Source: an uncultured Algibacter sp.
GTDB lineage: Bacteria; Bacteroidota; Bacteroidia; Flavobacteriales; Flavobacteriaceae
DNA: 64,000 nt
Direction: 5' to 3'
Assembly (NCBI RefSeq): GCF_947487605.1
Contig: NZ_CANKXK010000004.1
Location: forward strand, 62,001 to 126,000
The notes under the pieces are model-generated. The model was given only the letters and a program-made list of their open reading frames with translations, was not told the origin of the DNA and made no database searches. Below are positions 1-8,931 of the stretch, one piece after another (positions within the stretch are counted from its first letter, which is position 1; the number at the start of each line of letters is the position of its first letter). Both the position numbers and the translations under genes were made by a program.

Positions 1-1295
1 TGTATGGCATCACTATCTAAACCAAAGCCCATTAAAATGGTTTTGCTTTTTAATTCTTGTTCAAAAAGCGATACTATAGGAATACTACCGCCGCTTCGCT
101 GTGGGATTGGAGTTTTTCCGAATGAGTTTTGATAGGCTTTACTGGCGGCTTGATAACCAATACTGTCTATTGGCGTTACATAACCTTGTCCGCCATGATG
201 TGGCGTTACTTTTATTTTTACGCCTTTGGGGGCAATATTTTCAAAATGCACCTTAAATAGCTGTGTAATTTCTTCCCAATCTTGGTGTGGCACCAAACGC
301 ATAGAAATTTTAGCGTAGGCTTTACTTGCAATTACGGTTTTTGCACCTTCACCTGTGTAGCCTCCCCAAATGCCATTAACATCTAATGTGGGGCGAATGG
401 AGTTACGCTCGTTGGTGGTGTAGCCTGTTTCGCCATAAATAGCCTCAATATCTAAAGCATTTTTATAATCCTCTAAAGAGAAGGGTGCTTTTGCCATTTC
501 TGCGCGTTCTTCTAAAGAAAGTTCTTCAACCTTATCGTAAAACCCAGGAATGTTAATATGATTGTTTTCATCATGTAACGACGCAATCATTTTTGTTAGA
601 ATATTGATGGGGTTGGCTACAGCACCGCCGTAAAGCCCTGAGTGTAAATCACGATTCGGTCCAGTAACCTCTACTTCAACATAGCTTAAGCCTCTTAAAC
701 CTGTTGTTATTGATGGTACATCGTTAGCAATCATGCCAGTATCTGAAATTAAAATAACATCGTTCTTTAATTTTTCTTGATTATTTTTTACAAAGGTTGC
801 TAGATTTGCGCTTCCTACTTCTTCTTCGCCTTCAATCATGAATTTAACATTGCAGGGGAGTTGGTTAGTGGTAGTCATAAACTCCATAGCTTTCACATGC
901 ATGTACATTTGCCCTTTATCATCACATGCGCCTCTAGCGAAAATAGCACCTTCTGGGTGTTTTTCTGTGTTTTTAATTACTGGCTTGAAAGGAGGGGAAT
1001 GCCATAAATCTAGAGGGTCTGGTGGTTGCACATCGTAATGACCATAAACTAATATGGTTGGTAAATTAGTATCTATTGTTTTTTCGCCATAAACAATGGG
1101 ATATCCATTGGTTTCACATATTTCGACGGTATCGCAACCTGCTTTTTCTAAGCTAATTTTAATGGCTTTGGCGGTTTTTAATACATCTTTTTCGTAAGCT
1201 GAATCCGCACTTATAGATGGAATCTTAAGTAGTTCGATAAGCTCATTTAAAAAACGGTCTTTGTGGGTTTCAATATAAGTTTTAACTTTATTCAT
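1..1295 (-). CDS. M20 family dipeptidase, 3' end cut by window edge
   Basis: This is a cytoplasmic zinc dipeptidase or amidohydrolase of the M20/M25/M40 family that would cleave short peptides. My translation of the minus strand starts at ATG 1295-1293 (MNKVKTYIET) and stays open to base 1, giving 431 residues, so roughly the last 30 residues of a typical enzyme of about 460 lie outside. Visible family motifs are GHYDVQP (about residues 86-92, metal-binding His and Asp), ARGACDDKGQ (about 120-129, bridging Asp) and EGEEEVGS (about 155-162, catalytic Glu). The dimerisation or lid domain follows. It is divergent from the tRNA-Leu gene. The family is secure, but the exact substrate cannot be read from sequence. 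Confidence 0.93.
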   Translation of the reverse strand, partial: MNKVKTYIETHKDRFLNELIELLKIPSISADSAYEKDVLKTAKAIKISLEKAGCDTVEICETNGYPIVYGEKTIDTNLPTILVYGHYDVQPPDPLDLWHSPPFKPVIKNTEKHPEGAIFARGACDDKGQMYMHVKAMEFMTTTNQLPCNVKFMIEGEEEVGSANLATFVKNNQEKLKNDVILISDTGMIANDVPSITTGLRGLSYVEVEVTGPNRDLHSGLYGGAVANPINILTKMIASLHDENNHINIPGFYDKVEELSLEERAEMAKAPFSLEDYKNALDIEAIYGETGYTTNERNSIRPTLDVNGIWGGYTGEGAKTVIASKAYAKISMRLVPHQDWEEITQLFKVHFENIAPKGVKIKVTPHHGGQGYVTPIDSIGYQAASKAYQNSFGKTPIPQRSGGSIPIVSLFEQELKSKTILMGFGLDSDAI

Positions 1296-1395
1296 AAAGT
1301 GATAATATGGTTTCTTTCAAAAGTATAAAAAAGAATGTTTTTAAGGTCTATTAAGTTTGCAATTTAAAAATGTTGTTTATATTTGCAGTCCTTTA

Positions 1396-1477
1396 GCGGG
1401 CGTGGTGGAATTGGTAGACACGCTAGACTTAGGATCTAGTGCCGCGAGGTGTGGGAGTTCGAGTCTCCCCGCCCGCA
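1396..1477 (+). tRNA. tRNA-Leu(UAG)
   Basis: The 82-nt gene folds as a class II tRNA. The acceptor arms GCGGGCG and CGCCCGC pair and are followed by discriminator A at 1477. The D-arm holds TGGTAGACAC, and the anticodon loop CTTAGGA gives anticodon TAG. A short variable arm precedes the T-arm GGGAGTTCGAGTCTCCC. CCA is not encoded. It reads CUA and related leucine codons. A hairpin plus T-run follows about 10 nt downstream. Confidence 0.96.
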
Positions 1478-1487
1478 CTGTAAAGGA

Positions 1488-1517
1488 AAAGCATCTCAAA
1501 TTTGAGGTGCTTTTTTT
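1488..1517 (+). terminator. Intrinsic terminator after tRNA-Leu
   Basis: GCATCTCAAA and TTTGAGGTGC form a stem with one G-T pair, followed by seven T's. It lies 10 nt after the tRNA and ends that transcript. The rest of the gap from 1518 to 1647 holds only the promoter of the next gene. Confidence 0.85.
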
Positions 1518-1618
1518 ATTTATAATATTACTATTAGTTACATTAAAAATTAACATTTCTTATTGTAACATTTTTTGTGTTAGCAAGTCTTCTAAATAAC
1601 GACTAAACCAATAATTCG

Positions 1619-1626
1619 TAACTTTG
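1619..1626 (+). promoter_or_regulatory. Bacteroidota -7 element (TAACTTTG)
   Basis: TAACTTTG matches the Bacteroidota sigma consensus TAnnTTTG exactly. It ends 21 nt before the ATG at 1648. A TTG at 1624 that could extend the reading frame lies inside this element, so it cannot be the translation start of this transcript. I see no clear -33 TTG. Confidence 0.6.
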
Positions 1627-1647
1627 TTCTATAAGCAGTATAATATA

Positions 1648-4020
1648 ATGGATATTAACGATAATATCGAATCGCCAATGACGCTTAAAGTAAGCTTTAA
1701 TAAGTTACTTGAGCATTATGAAAAATTGGCTAAAAGTAAAGATGAATTTTTGTCTGCTAAGGCAAAACGTGTTTTAAAAACAGCAAAACCATATCCAAAG
1801 TTAAGAGAAGGCTTTAGTGACTTTACTATTTTAAAAGAAAGAGAAAAAGAAATTAGTGTAATTCTTCAGGACTCTTTTGCGCCAGTTTTAACTAAAAACG
1901 AAATTAAAACGGCTTCTGTACCATTTCATAATTTAATTTTTAATTCTTCTGAAAGGTTTAAGAATATCATTCAAACAGCAGGGGACGATTTTGAACTACA
2001 AATTAAAAACATGCCAGAAGATGATAGGTACATTATAGCTTGTACTATCATTTTAAATTTTTGTTATGGTTATACTTTAAACTTCAAGCGTCCATTCTTT
2101 TATGAGATTCCAGATGCTAACGGCATATTACGTTATTATAAGATTTTATATAATGCAGATTTTACCGAAATTATAAAGACCGATAATGCTCCAGATATTA
2201 CTAGAGAAGATTATGAGTTGCTATTAGATAGCTTCGATAATATTGACATTTGGAAAGAAAAATTTCCGCCAAACAGCTATATTTTTAAAGGTTTTGTTAT
2301 TTCCAATATTTTTGATGTTACAGATGATCAATCAATCTCCAACATTAAATCTAATCTTATAGGGGAAGACAAACGTCAAGATGAGAATTTCATGGAAGAG
2401 TTTCATGAGATATTCAGATCGTTACTTAATATTAAAGAATTAAAAGTAGGTTTTTCAATATATAACAAAGAGGAGGACACGCTTGAGAGTGTTTATGGGG
2501 TTGGAATGAATAGTTTTTTACTTAACGGTAAAAGCGATAATGCTACAGAAAAGTCATTTTGTAAAAGATCTTATAGTCATATACTTGAAGATAAAAAATT
2601 CTATGCTATTTCCGATGTAGATAAATACTATAAGCTCTCTAAAGGTAAAGCGCCACAATATAAATCGTTAAAAGAGCAAGGAATTAAAAGTGCTATTTTG
2701 GCTCCAATTGCAAACGATGATGGTTTGCTAGGTATTATGGAGTTGGTTTCAGAAAAACCATATATCCTTAATAGTATAAATGCCAATAAATTGATTGATG
2801 TCATGCCGTATATTCTTTCTGCGGTTGAACGCTCTAAGAAAGAAGAAGAAAACTTGATTGAAGCAGTGATTCAAAAAGAATGTACTTCAATTCATCCAAG
2901 TGTACATTGGCGTTTCGAAAAGGAAGCTAAAGACTTTATTAAAGCAGAGTTTAATGGAGAAAAGGCTGCGTTTAATAAAATAGCATTCGAAAACATATAT
3001 CCACTATACGGACAAATTGATATAAAAGGTTCATCTGAAGCTAGAAATACAGCTACTAAGTTGGATTTAACATTGCAGTTAAATGCTATTAAAAATATTT
3101 TTACGAAAGCATCCGAAATTGAAATGTTGCCAATTTATGAGCAGTATACTTACCAGATTGATGATTTTTTAAAAGGACTAAGTGAGAATTTTCAAGTAGA
3201 TAGCGAACAACACATTTCAAACTTTTTTAAGGATGAAATAGAACCAGTATTAAATCATCTTTATGAGTTAAGTGAATTAAAAGAGCATATTGATGCTTAT
3301 TTTAAAAGTATTGATGATAAGATAAATGTGCTTTACCATCACAGAAAGGATTATGATGATACCATAGCTACTATTAACAAAGAAATGGCTTCGTTATTAG
3401 ATAGTAAGCAAGTAGAAGCACAAGCCATGTATCCACACTTTTTTGAACGTTTTAAAACCGACGGAGTTGAACATAATATGTATATAGGAGAGTCGATTAC
3501 TAAAGAAGATTCTTTTAACCTTATATATCTTTATAACTTGAGATTATGGCAGTTGCAAGTTATGTGTGAAATGGAAAACTCCTATTATCAAATGCAAAAG
3601 AATTTCCCTATTGCACTAGATGTAGCTTCTATGATTTTAGTTTTCAATCAACCATTATCTATTAGTTTTAGAATGGATGAAAAACAATTTGATGTAGACG
3701 GAACGTATAATGCCAGATATGAAATTGTTAAAAAACGTGTAGATAAAGCCTATATAAAAGGGACTAACACAAGAGTTACAGATAAAGGTAAAATCACGAT
3801 TGTTTATTCTCAAAAACAAGACGAAAGAGAATATTTAAGGTATATAAAATTTTTACAATCGAAAAACTATTTAGATACCGATGTTGAAATTGTTGAATTA
3901 CAAGATTTACAGGCTGTTACTGGATTAAAAGCAATACGTGTTAGTGTGCTTTATCATAAAAATGAAGAAGATAAAGCCTTTTATACCTACGATGATTTAA
4001 TGAAAGAAATTAAAGCCTAG
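1648..4020 (+). CDS. GAF domain-containing protein
   Basis: This is a large cytoplasmic protein of 790 residues beginning MDINDNIESP. A GAF-like sensory domain lies at about residues 235-400 (the stretch from FHEIFRSLLNIKELKVGFSI through ILAPIANDDGLLGIMELVSE), followed by a long, mostly helical region. I see no kinase, cyclase, EAL/GGDEF or HTH output domain, no signal peptide and no membrane segment. Proteins of this size with one GAF domain recur in Flavobacteriaceae without an assigned role. The ligand is unknown. The 3' end overlaps the convergent HD-domain gene by 11 bp. The start is set by the promoter element at 1619-1626. Confidence 0.8.
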   Translation: MDINDNIESPMTLKVSFNKLLEHYEKLAKSKDEFLSAKAKRVLKTAKPYPKLREGFSDFTILKEREKEISVILQDSFAPVLTKNEIKTASVPFHNLIFNSSERFKNIIQTAGDDFELQIKNMPEDDRYIIACTIILNFCYGYTLNFKRPFFYEIPDANGILRYYKILYNADFTEIIKTDNAPDITREDYELLLDSFDNIDIWKEKFPPNSYIFKGFVISNIFDVTDDQSISNIKSNLIGEDKRQDENFMEEFHEIFRSLLNIKELKVGFSIYNKEEDTLESVYGVGMNSFLLNGKSDNATEKSFCKRSYSHILEDKKFYAISDVDKYYKLSKGKAPQYKSLKEQGIKSAILAPIANDDGLLGIMELVSEKPYILNSINANKLIDVMPYILSAVERSKKEEENLIEAVIQKECTSIHPSVHWRFEKEAKDFIKAEFNGEKAAFNKIAFENIYPLYGQIDIKGSSEARNTATKLDLTLQLNAIKNIFTKASEIEMLPIYEQYTYQIDDFLKGLSENFQVDSEQHISNFFKDEIEPVLNHLYELSELKEHIDAYFKSIDDKINVLYHHRKDYDDTIATINKEMASLLDSKQVEAQAMYPHFFERFKTDGVEHNMYIGESITKEDSFNLIYLYNLRLWQLQVMCEMENSYYQMQKNFPIALDVASMILVFNQPLSISFRMDEKQFDVDGTYNARYEIVKKRVDKAYIKGTNTRVTDKGKITIVYSQKQDEREYLRYIKFLQSKNYLDTDVEIVELQDLQAVTGLKAIRVSVLYHKNEEDKAFYTYDDLMKEIKA

Positions 4021-5212
4021 GTGTTTGATATTGGAATGCAATGGCAAATGCAATTACGCTAACTATAATACCTATCATAAAAACAGAATAGGTAATCCTG
4101 AGAATTTTATATTTTTTATCTAGTACTAATCCTAGAAAGTATAAATCTTTTTTCATTGAAGAATAAAGATAGTTTTTGTCTTGCATCATTTCTCCCATAG
4201 CCCATTCAAAATCTTTAAGACTCATTTTATGAAAATTGCCAAAGAATAACAAATTCACTTTTTTGTTAGCAACATCTTCTTTGGTAAATTTACCACTTGT
4301 AACATTTGGTCGTGTTGCTAATACCGATAAAATAATTGAAGCTACAGTAACGGTAACAAAAATAATGGTTGGGTAAATAAGGTATTGATTAGATGGATTA
4401 TCTAACTTAGGAATTAAATTAGCTAAAACTAAAGATACAATTATAGCATTTACAGAGAGTAGAATATTAGCCTTGGTATCGGCAATATTACTTAAAGTTA
4501 TATGGTTTTTAAGCGTTACCCTAAACATGGTTTCTATACCTCTTTCGGGTAATTCAATTTTATTCTTTTTAAAACTCAACTCCTCTTTTTTCTGTTTTAA
4601 TTTTTTATTATCAGTATCTAGTTTTTTCTTAATTTTTAATAATTCAGAAAGGTTTTTACCCTTTCTTTTATCCCAATTTAAAGCAGCTTCGGTAGTATTA
4701 AAGCTATGCTTGGTAGTTAAAAAATGAATGTTTTCATCTAACCATTCACTTTCAGATAATGTTCTATTACATGTTAATTCCCATTCTTTTCTAAGTAACT
4801 CAGAAACCTCTAGATAGCTTTTGCTTCCTATGTGAGCACAATCAGCATCCCTAATAATTTTTTCTAATTTATTTTTAGGAACATAATCCATTTTAGTTGC
4901 CAAAATTAAGTTACAAACGGCATCAATATCTTCTTTAGTAAATTTCTGGGAACTTAAAAAATCCTTAGTAATAACAACACTTTCTTCTTCATGATTTTTT
5001 ATATTTTTTGTATAGCCAGTGTCATGAAACCATGTTGCTAATGTAAGTATGTCTTTTTCAGAATCAGATAATCCACTTTGTTCTGCTAGTTCTTTTGCTT
5101 TCTCTACCACGCGTTGGGTATGCGTTAAATTATGATAGAGAAAAGAAGAATCTAACTTTTCGTTTAAAAGATTGGTTGCAAATTTTTCAGCTTCAGCAAT
5201 AAGATTGTTCAT
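4010..5212 (-). CDS. HD-domain phosphohydrolase fused to PycTM-like membrane domain
   Basis: The 400-residue protein has an N-terminal HD hydrolase domain: His31 in the NLTHTQ motif, His63-Asp64 in ATWFHDTGY, and a later Asp in IIRDADCAHIG near 119-125. A charged coiled-coil-like stretch (about 190-215) follows. A C-terminal membrane module comes last, with hydrophobic segments near 247-267, 278-300 and 373-395. That module resembles the transmembrane effector domain of Pycsar antiphage systems (PycTM, formerly DUF5706), and this HD-PycTM arrangement is widespread in Bacteroidota. No nucleotide cyclase lies nearby, so a defence role is not supported here. The HD domain could act on a cyclic or linear nucleotide, which is inference. 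It is convergent with the GAF gene. Confidence 0.75.
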   Translation of the reverse strand: MNNLIAEAEKFATNLLNEKLDSSFLYHNLTHTQRVVEKAKELAEQSGLSDSEKDILTLATWFHDTGYTKNIKNHEEESVVITKDFLSSQKFTKEDIDAVCNLILATKMDYVPKNKLEKIIRDADCAHIGSKSYLEVSELLRKEWELTCNRTLSESEWLDENIHFLTTKHSFNTTEAALNWDKRKGKNLSELLKIKKKLDTDNKKLKQKKEELSFKKNKIELPERGIETMFRVTLKNHITLSNIADTKANILLSVNAIIVSLVLANLIPKLDNPSNQYLIYPTIIFVTVTVASIILSVLATRPNVTSGKFTKEDVANKKVNLLFFGNFHKMSLKDFEWAMGEMMQDKNYLYSSMKKDLYFLGLVLDKKYKILRITYSVFMIGIIVSVIAFAIAFQYQTPRL

Positions 5213-5415
5213 AGAAACAATAATTTTAGTAAAAATACTAAACTTTATTTAACATAAAGTTATAGCACTTAAAACGTAAATATTTGTCGTAAATTTCATG
5301 AATGCTTTCAATAATATTTTTGATATTATTATGTGTAAGTTTTTGATTGTTTTTTAGACTAAAATTTGGTTGAAAAGCATATTATAATTAACTAAAAAAG
5401 AAAGGAAACATAATT

Positions 5416-5889
5416 ATGCTAACTTGGAAAGAAGTAATCAACTTTTCCGTAAAAGGAAACCCAAACCCAGACAAACGTGTCGAAAAAATTGAAGCAGATT
5501 GGAAGGCACAACTCACTCCAGAGCAGTTCAGAATCACAAGATTAAAAGGTACCGAGCGACCCCATAGTGGTGCGCTTTGCAGGATTCATGAGGCTGGAAA
5601 ATACAACTGCATTTGCTGTAACACGCCTTTATTCGATTCTACTATTAAGTTTGAATCTGGTACAGGGTGGCCTAGTTTTACACAACCAATTAAAGAAAAT
5701 GCTATTAAGTATCAAAGAGATACCGCTTTTGGTATGGTGCGCGTTGAGGTTATGTGTAATACTTGTGATGCCCATTTAGGTCATGTGTTTCCAGATGGAC
5801 CAGAACCAAGCGGATTACGATATTGCATTAATTCAGAGTCTATGCAATTAGAGAAAGAATTGAAAGACGGAAAGGAAAAAAATGAATAA
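5416..5889 (+). CDS. msrB: Peptide-methionine (R)-S-oxide reductase MsrB
   Basis: The enzyme reduces the R epimer of methionine sulfoxide in proteins. The 157 residues carry two zinc-binding CxxC pairs (CICC and CNTC in VMCNTCDAHLGHVFPDG), the substrate loop GTGWPSF and the catalytic Cys in LRYCINSES. There is no signal peptide, so it acts in the cytoplasm. It is the first gene of a seven-gene redox operon. A purine-rich AAAGAAAGGAAA lies just before the ATG. The 3' end overlaps msrA by 8 bp. Confidence 0.96.
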   Translation: MLTWKEVINFSVKGNPNPDKRVEKIEADWKAQLTPEQFRITRLKGTERPHSGALCRIHEAGKYNCICCNTPLFDSTIKFESGTGWPSFTQPIKENAIKYQRDTAFGMVRVEVMCNTCDAHLGHVFPDGPEPSGLRYCINSESMQLEKELKDGKEKNE

Positions 5890-6421
5890 TAAAAATGTAC
5901 AAACAGCTACAGTAGGTGGCGGATGCTTTTGGTGTACAGAAGCAGTTTTTAAAGAGGTAAAAGGAGTTGAAAAAGTAGTGTCAGGATACTCTGGAGGTAA
6001 TGCCCCAGGGCATCCAACATATCGCGAAATTTGTTCTGGTTTAACGGGACATGCTGAAGTGATTCAAATAACTTTTGATGTAAATATTATTTCGTATGAA
6101 GATATTTTAATCATTTTCATGACAACCCATGACCCTACAACTTTGAATAGGCAAGGTGCCGATAGAGGTACGCAATACCGTTCGGTTATTTATTATCACG
6201 ATAATACTCAAAAGGAAATTGCAGAAATTGTTGTAAAGGAAGTTGCTGCGTATTATGATAACCCAATTGTAACCGAAATAAGTACTTTGGATGCTTTTTA
6301 TGAAGCAGAAAAAGAGCATCAAGATTATTACAGAAATAATCAAGAACAGGGGTATTGTAGTTTTGTAATCACACCAAAATTGGCAAAACTACGCAAACTT
6401 CATGCAGATAAATTGAAGTAG
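5882..6421 (+). CDS. msrA: Peptide-methionine (S)-S-oxide reductase MsrA
   Basis: It reduces the S epimer of methionine sulfoxide. The 179-residue protein carries the canonical active site GGGCFWC with catalytic Cys15, the SGYSGG loop, the acidic GHAEV motif and the PTTLNRQGADRGTQYRS signature. It overlaps msrB by 8 bp, which suggests translational coupling, so both sulfoxide epimers are handled by one transcript. A divergent MsrA paralogue lies three genes downstream. Confidence 0.96.
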   Translation: MNNKNVQTATVGGGCFWCTEAVFKEVKGVEKVVSGYSGGNAPGHPTYREICSGLTGHAEVIQITFDVNIISYEDILIIFMTTHDPTTLNRQGADRGTQYRSVIYYHDNTQKEIAEIVVKEVAAYYDNPIVTEISTLDAFYEAEKEHQDYYRNNQEQGYCSFVITPKLAKLRKLHADKLK

Positions 6422-6459
6422 ATTAAATGAAAATTAAATTTAAAGAAAGGGACAATTAT

Positions 6460-6948
6460 ATGTCAAATCAGTTAGGACATGAAAATGTATTTAAAGCTCC
6501 AGAATTTGAAGTTAAAGATTGGATAGATGCTAATGGTGTAAAAACAGATAGTATTAAACTTTTTAATTTTAAAGAAAAATTTAAAGTCGTGTATTGTTTT
6601 CAAAGCTGGTGCCCAGGGTGTCACAGTAAAGGATTACCAGACCTTAAAAAAATGGTAAATGCTTTAGAAGAGAATAATAATGTGGTATTTCTAGCAGTAC
6701 AAACCGTTTTTGAAGGGCATCATGAAAATACTTATGAAAAGATGCTTGAAACTCAAAAGCAATACGAATTAAAAATTCCGTTTGGTCATGATGCTGGTGA
6801 TGACGGGAAGTCTGTGTCCAATATTATGAAAAACTATCAAACAGGAGGCACACCTTGGTTTTTGTTTATAGATAAGTATGATAATGTGGTGTTTTCAGAT
6901 TTTCATTTGAATCCAGATGCGGCAATCGAGTTGCTAAAAACAATGTAA
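6460..6948 (+). CDS. Thioredoxin-like/TlpA-type protein (CPGC)
   Basis: The protein has a thioredoxin or peroxiredoxin-like fold with active site SWCPGCHSKG, a dithiol CPGC, and a cis-Pro loop in GGTPWFLFI. It has no signal peptide, so it is probably cytoplasmic, unlike most TlpA proteins. I chose ATG 6460 because AGAAAGG sits 9 nt upstream and the protein then begins MSNQLGHENV. An in-frame ATG at 6427 would add 11 basic residues. In this operon it is a candidate electron donor for the Msr enzymes, which is inferred from position. Confidence 0.82.
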   Translation: MSNQLGHENVFKAPEFEVKDWIDANGVKTDSIKLFNFKEKFKVVYCFQSWCPGCHSKGLPDLKKMVNALEENNNVVFLAVQTVFEGHHENTYEKMLETQKQYELKIPFGHDAGDDGKSVSNIMKNYQTGGTPWFLFIDKYDNVVFSDFHLNPDAAIELLKTM

Positions 6949-6951
6949 GTC

Positions 6952-7200
6952 ATGTTAAATGAAATTAAACTTTATGGCACCGAAAGGTGCCATAAAAGTC
7001 AATATTATAAAAAGTTTCTAGAACATTTAAATTTGAAATATGAGTTTTTAGATGTTGAATTAGAAGCTGAGCATGCAGAGACATTGCGAAATCTTTATGA
7101 AAACAGAAAACTTAATTTTCCAACCATTACAATTGGGGCAAAGAAGTTAAGAAATCCATCTGATAAAGAATTAAATAAGTGGATTGAAAAATTATTGTGA
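6952..7200 (+). CDS. Glutaredoxin-like protein with monothiol CHKS site
   Basis: This 82-residue glutaredoxin-fold protein begins with the strand IKLYGTERCHKS. The usual CPYC site is replaced by Cys13-His-Lys-Ser16, so it has one active thiol and no resolving Cys. FPTITIG holds the expected cis-Pro. Length and fold fit NrdH or glutaredoxin-like proteins. It starts 3 nt after the thioredoxin-like gene, and its TGA overlaps the GTG start of the next gene. It may transfer electrons or glutathione-like thiols to the downstream MsrA paralogue (inference). Confidence 0.8.
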   Translation: MLNEIKLYGTERCHKSQYYKKFLEHLNLKYEFLDVELEAEHAETLRNLYENRKLNFPTITIGAKKLRNPSDKELNKWIEKLL

Positions 7201-7742
7201 TAAATAGATCAAATAAAATAGCGTTGGGTGGTGGTTGTCATTGGTGTACAGAGGCTGTATTTCAATCGTTAAAAGGTGTTTTAAAAGTAAAGCAAGGTTT
7301 TGTGGCTTCAATTGGTGCAAACAGTGAATTCTCAGAAGCGGTTATTGTATATTTTGATGAATCTAAAATCCCACTTTCTATTCTTTTAGAAGTTCATTTA
7401 CATACGCATAAAAGCACCTCAAATCATTCTATGCGAACTAAATACCGTTCTGCGGTTTATACGTTTTCAGAAGATCAAAATAATATAATAAATTCTTATT
7501 TGGAGCTATTGCAGTTCCAATTTCAAAATAAACTTATTACACAGGTTTTACCTTTTGATAGGTTTAGAGCCTCGCGAGAGCAAATTCAAAATTATTATTA
7601 TAACAATCCAGAAAAACCGTTTTGTGAAAGCTTTATCAATCCTAAGCTGCAAATGCTATTGAATAAGTTTTCAAAGTACACAGACCAAAATAAATTAAAG
7701 CATTTAAAAGATGAATCGCGAACGACTAAGTATTCAGAATAA
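7197..7742 (+). CDS. Divergent MsrA paralogue (GCHWC active site)
   Basis: The 181-residue protein is related to MsrA. It keeps the catalytic Cys14 in GGGCHWCTEAVF but has His where nearly all MsrA have Phe, one of the aromatic residues of the methyl-sulfoxide pocket. The YSGG loop is gone, the PTxxNxQGxD stretch is replaced by HTHKSTSNHSMRTK, and the YRS motif and a Glu in FSEAV remain. The start is GTG, overlapping the previous stop as GTGA. It probably still handles a sulfoxide or other oxidised thiol substrate, but specificity may differ from that of the canonical MsrA 1.3 kb upstream. Confidence 0.8.
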   Translation: MINRSNKIALGGGCHWCTEAVFQSLKGVLKVKQGFVASIGANSEFSEAVIVYFDESKIPLSILLEVHLHTHKSTSNHSMRTKYRSAVYTFSEDQNNIINSYLELLQFQFQNKLITQVLPFDRFRASREQIQNYYYNNPEKPFCESFINPKLQMLLNKFSKYTDQNKLKHLKDESRTTKYSE

Positions 7743-8931
7743 AAAAGGGCATAAATTACAGGCATATCTTGAGTTACCTGCAGATCAAAAGCCGCACTAT
7801 TTTGCCATTTTTGCGCATTGTTTCACTTGCAATAGTAATTTGTCTGCGGTAAAAAATATTAGTCGATCATTAACGTCTCATGGTTTTGGTGTGGTGCGTT
7901 TCGATTTTACAGGTTTAGGTAAGAGTGAGGGGGAGTTTGCTGAGAGTTATTTCTCTGCCAATGTAGACGATTTAATAGCAGTAAACGATTATATAACTAA
8001 GCAATATAAAGCACCAGGCTTATTAGTTGGGCATTCTTTAGGTGGTGCAGCAGTTATTGTTGCTGCCTCAAAGTTAGAAAACATAAAGGCAGTTGCTACA
8101 GTAGGAGCACCATCAACAGTAAATCATGTAACGCACTTATTTTCTCATGGGATTGAAGAAGTGAAAGAAAAAGGTGAAGTTGAGGTGAATATTGGCGGAA
8201 GACCCTTCAAAATAGATAATCGTTTTGTTGAAGATTTTGATAAAATAAATTTACCAGAGATTACTAAAAACCTAAGAAAGCCATTGTTGATTATGCATGC
8301 ACCGTTTGATGGTGTGGTGGGCATAAATAATGCGCATGAATTATATCACAATGCACATCACCCAAAAAGCTTTATTAGTTTGGATAACGCCGACCACCTT
8401 TTATCAAATTCTAATGACAGCAAATACGTTGGTAATATTATTGGTGCTTGGGCAGATCGTTATTTTATGCCTCTGGATAACACCATGTTAGACCCCAAAG
8501 GAGAACAATTAGTCGCGCATTTAAATTTGGTGGAAGACAATTTTACAACGTCTATTCAAACCAAAAAGCACAATTTTATAGCTGATGAACCAGCAAGTAT
8601 TGGGGGCGATGATTTTGGACCTTCGCCTTACGATTTTTTAAGTGCAGGATTAGCGGCGTGTACAGTTATGACTTTGAAAATGTATGCAGAACGTAAAAAA
8701 TGGGATTTACAAGAAGTATATGTCTATATTACTTATTCTAAGAAGCATAGTGACGATTTAATGTTAGACTTAGAAAAACCTAAACGTATAGATCACTTAC
8801 AAAAACGGTTAAAATTTATTGGTAATTTAGATGAGATTCAAAAAGTAAAACTCAAAGAAATTGCTTCAAAATGTTCAGTACACAGAACCTTAATGTCCGA
8901 TACTTTAATAGAAACCGAAGTTATAAATTAA
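7711..8931 (+). CDS. Bifunctional alpha/beta hydrolase-OsmC family protein
   Basis: The 406 residues hold two domains. The first (about 1-255) is an alpha/beta hydrolase with the nucleophile elbow GHSLGG (Ser109) and a late Asp/His pair (APFDG and NADHLL). The second (about 275-403) is an OsmC/Ohr-like domain with two conserved Cys, Cys317 (LAACTVMT) and Cys388 (SKCSVHRT), of the kind that reduces organic peroxides. The fusion is known in several bacterial groups. It may hydrolyse a peroxidised ester and detoxify the product (inference). It overlaps the MsrA paralogue by 32 bp, and its TAA overlaps the next ATG. Confidence 0.9.
   Translation: MNRERLSIQNKKGHKLQAYLELPADQKPHYFAIFAHCFTCNSNLSAVKNISRSLTSHGFGVVRFDFTGLGKSEGEFAESYFSANVDDLIAVNDYITKQYKAPGLLVGHSLGGAAVIVAASKLENIKAVATVGAPSTVNHVTHLFSHGIEEVKEKGEVEVNIGGRPFKIDNRFVEDFDKINLPEITKNLRKPLLIMHAPFDGVVGINNAHELYHNAHHPKSFISLDNADHLLSNSNDSKYVGNIIGAWADRYFMPLDNTMLDPKGEQLVAHLNLVEDNFTTSIQTKKHNFIADEPASIGGDDFGPSPYDFLSAGLAACTVMTLKMYAERKKWDLQEVYVYITYSKKHSDDLMLDLEKPKRIDHLQKRLKFIGNLDEIQKVKLKEIASKCSVHRTLMSDTLIETEVIN

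Noticed and set aside
1624-1647. TTG start that would extend the GAF protein by eight residues
   Set aside because: It lies inside the exact -7 promoter element (1619-1626), upstream of any transcript start.
1648-5212. A Pycsar defence system formed by the GAF protein and the HD-PycTM protein
   Set aside because: No nucleotide cyclase is present, and the two genes are convergent, not an operon.
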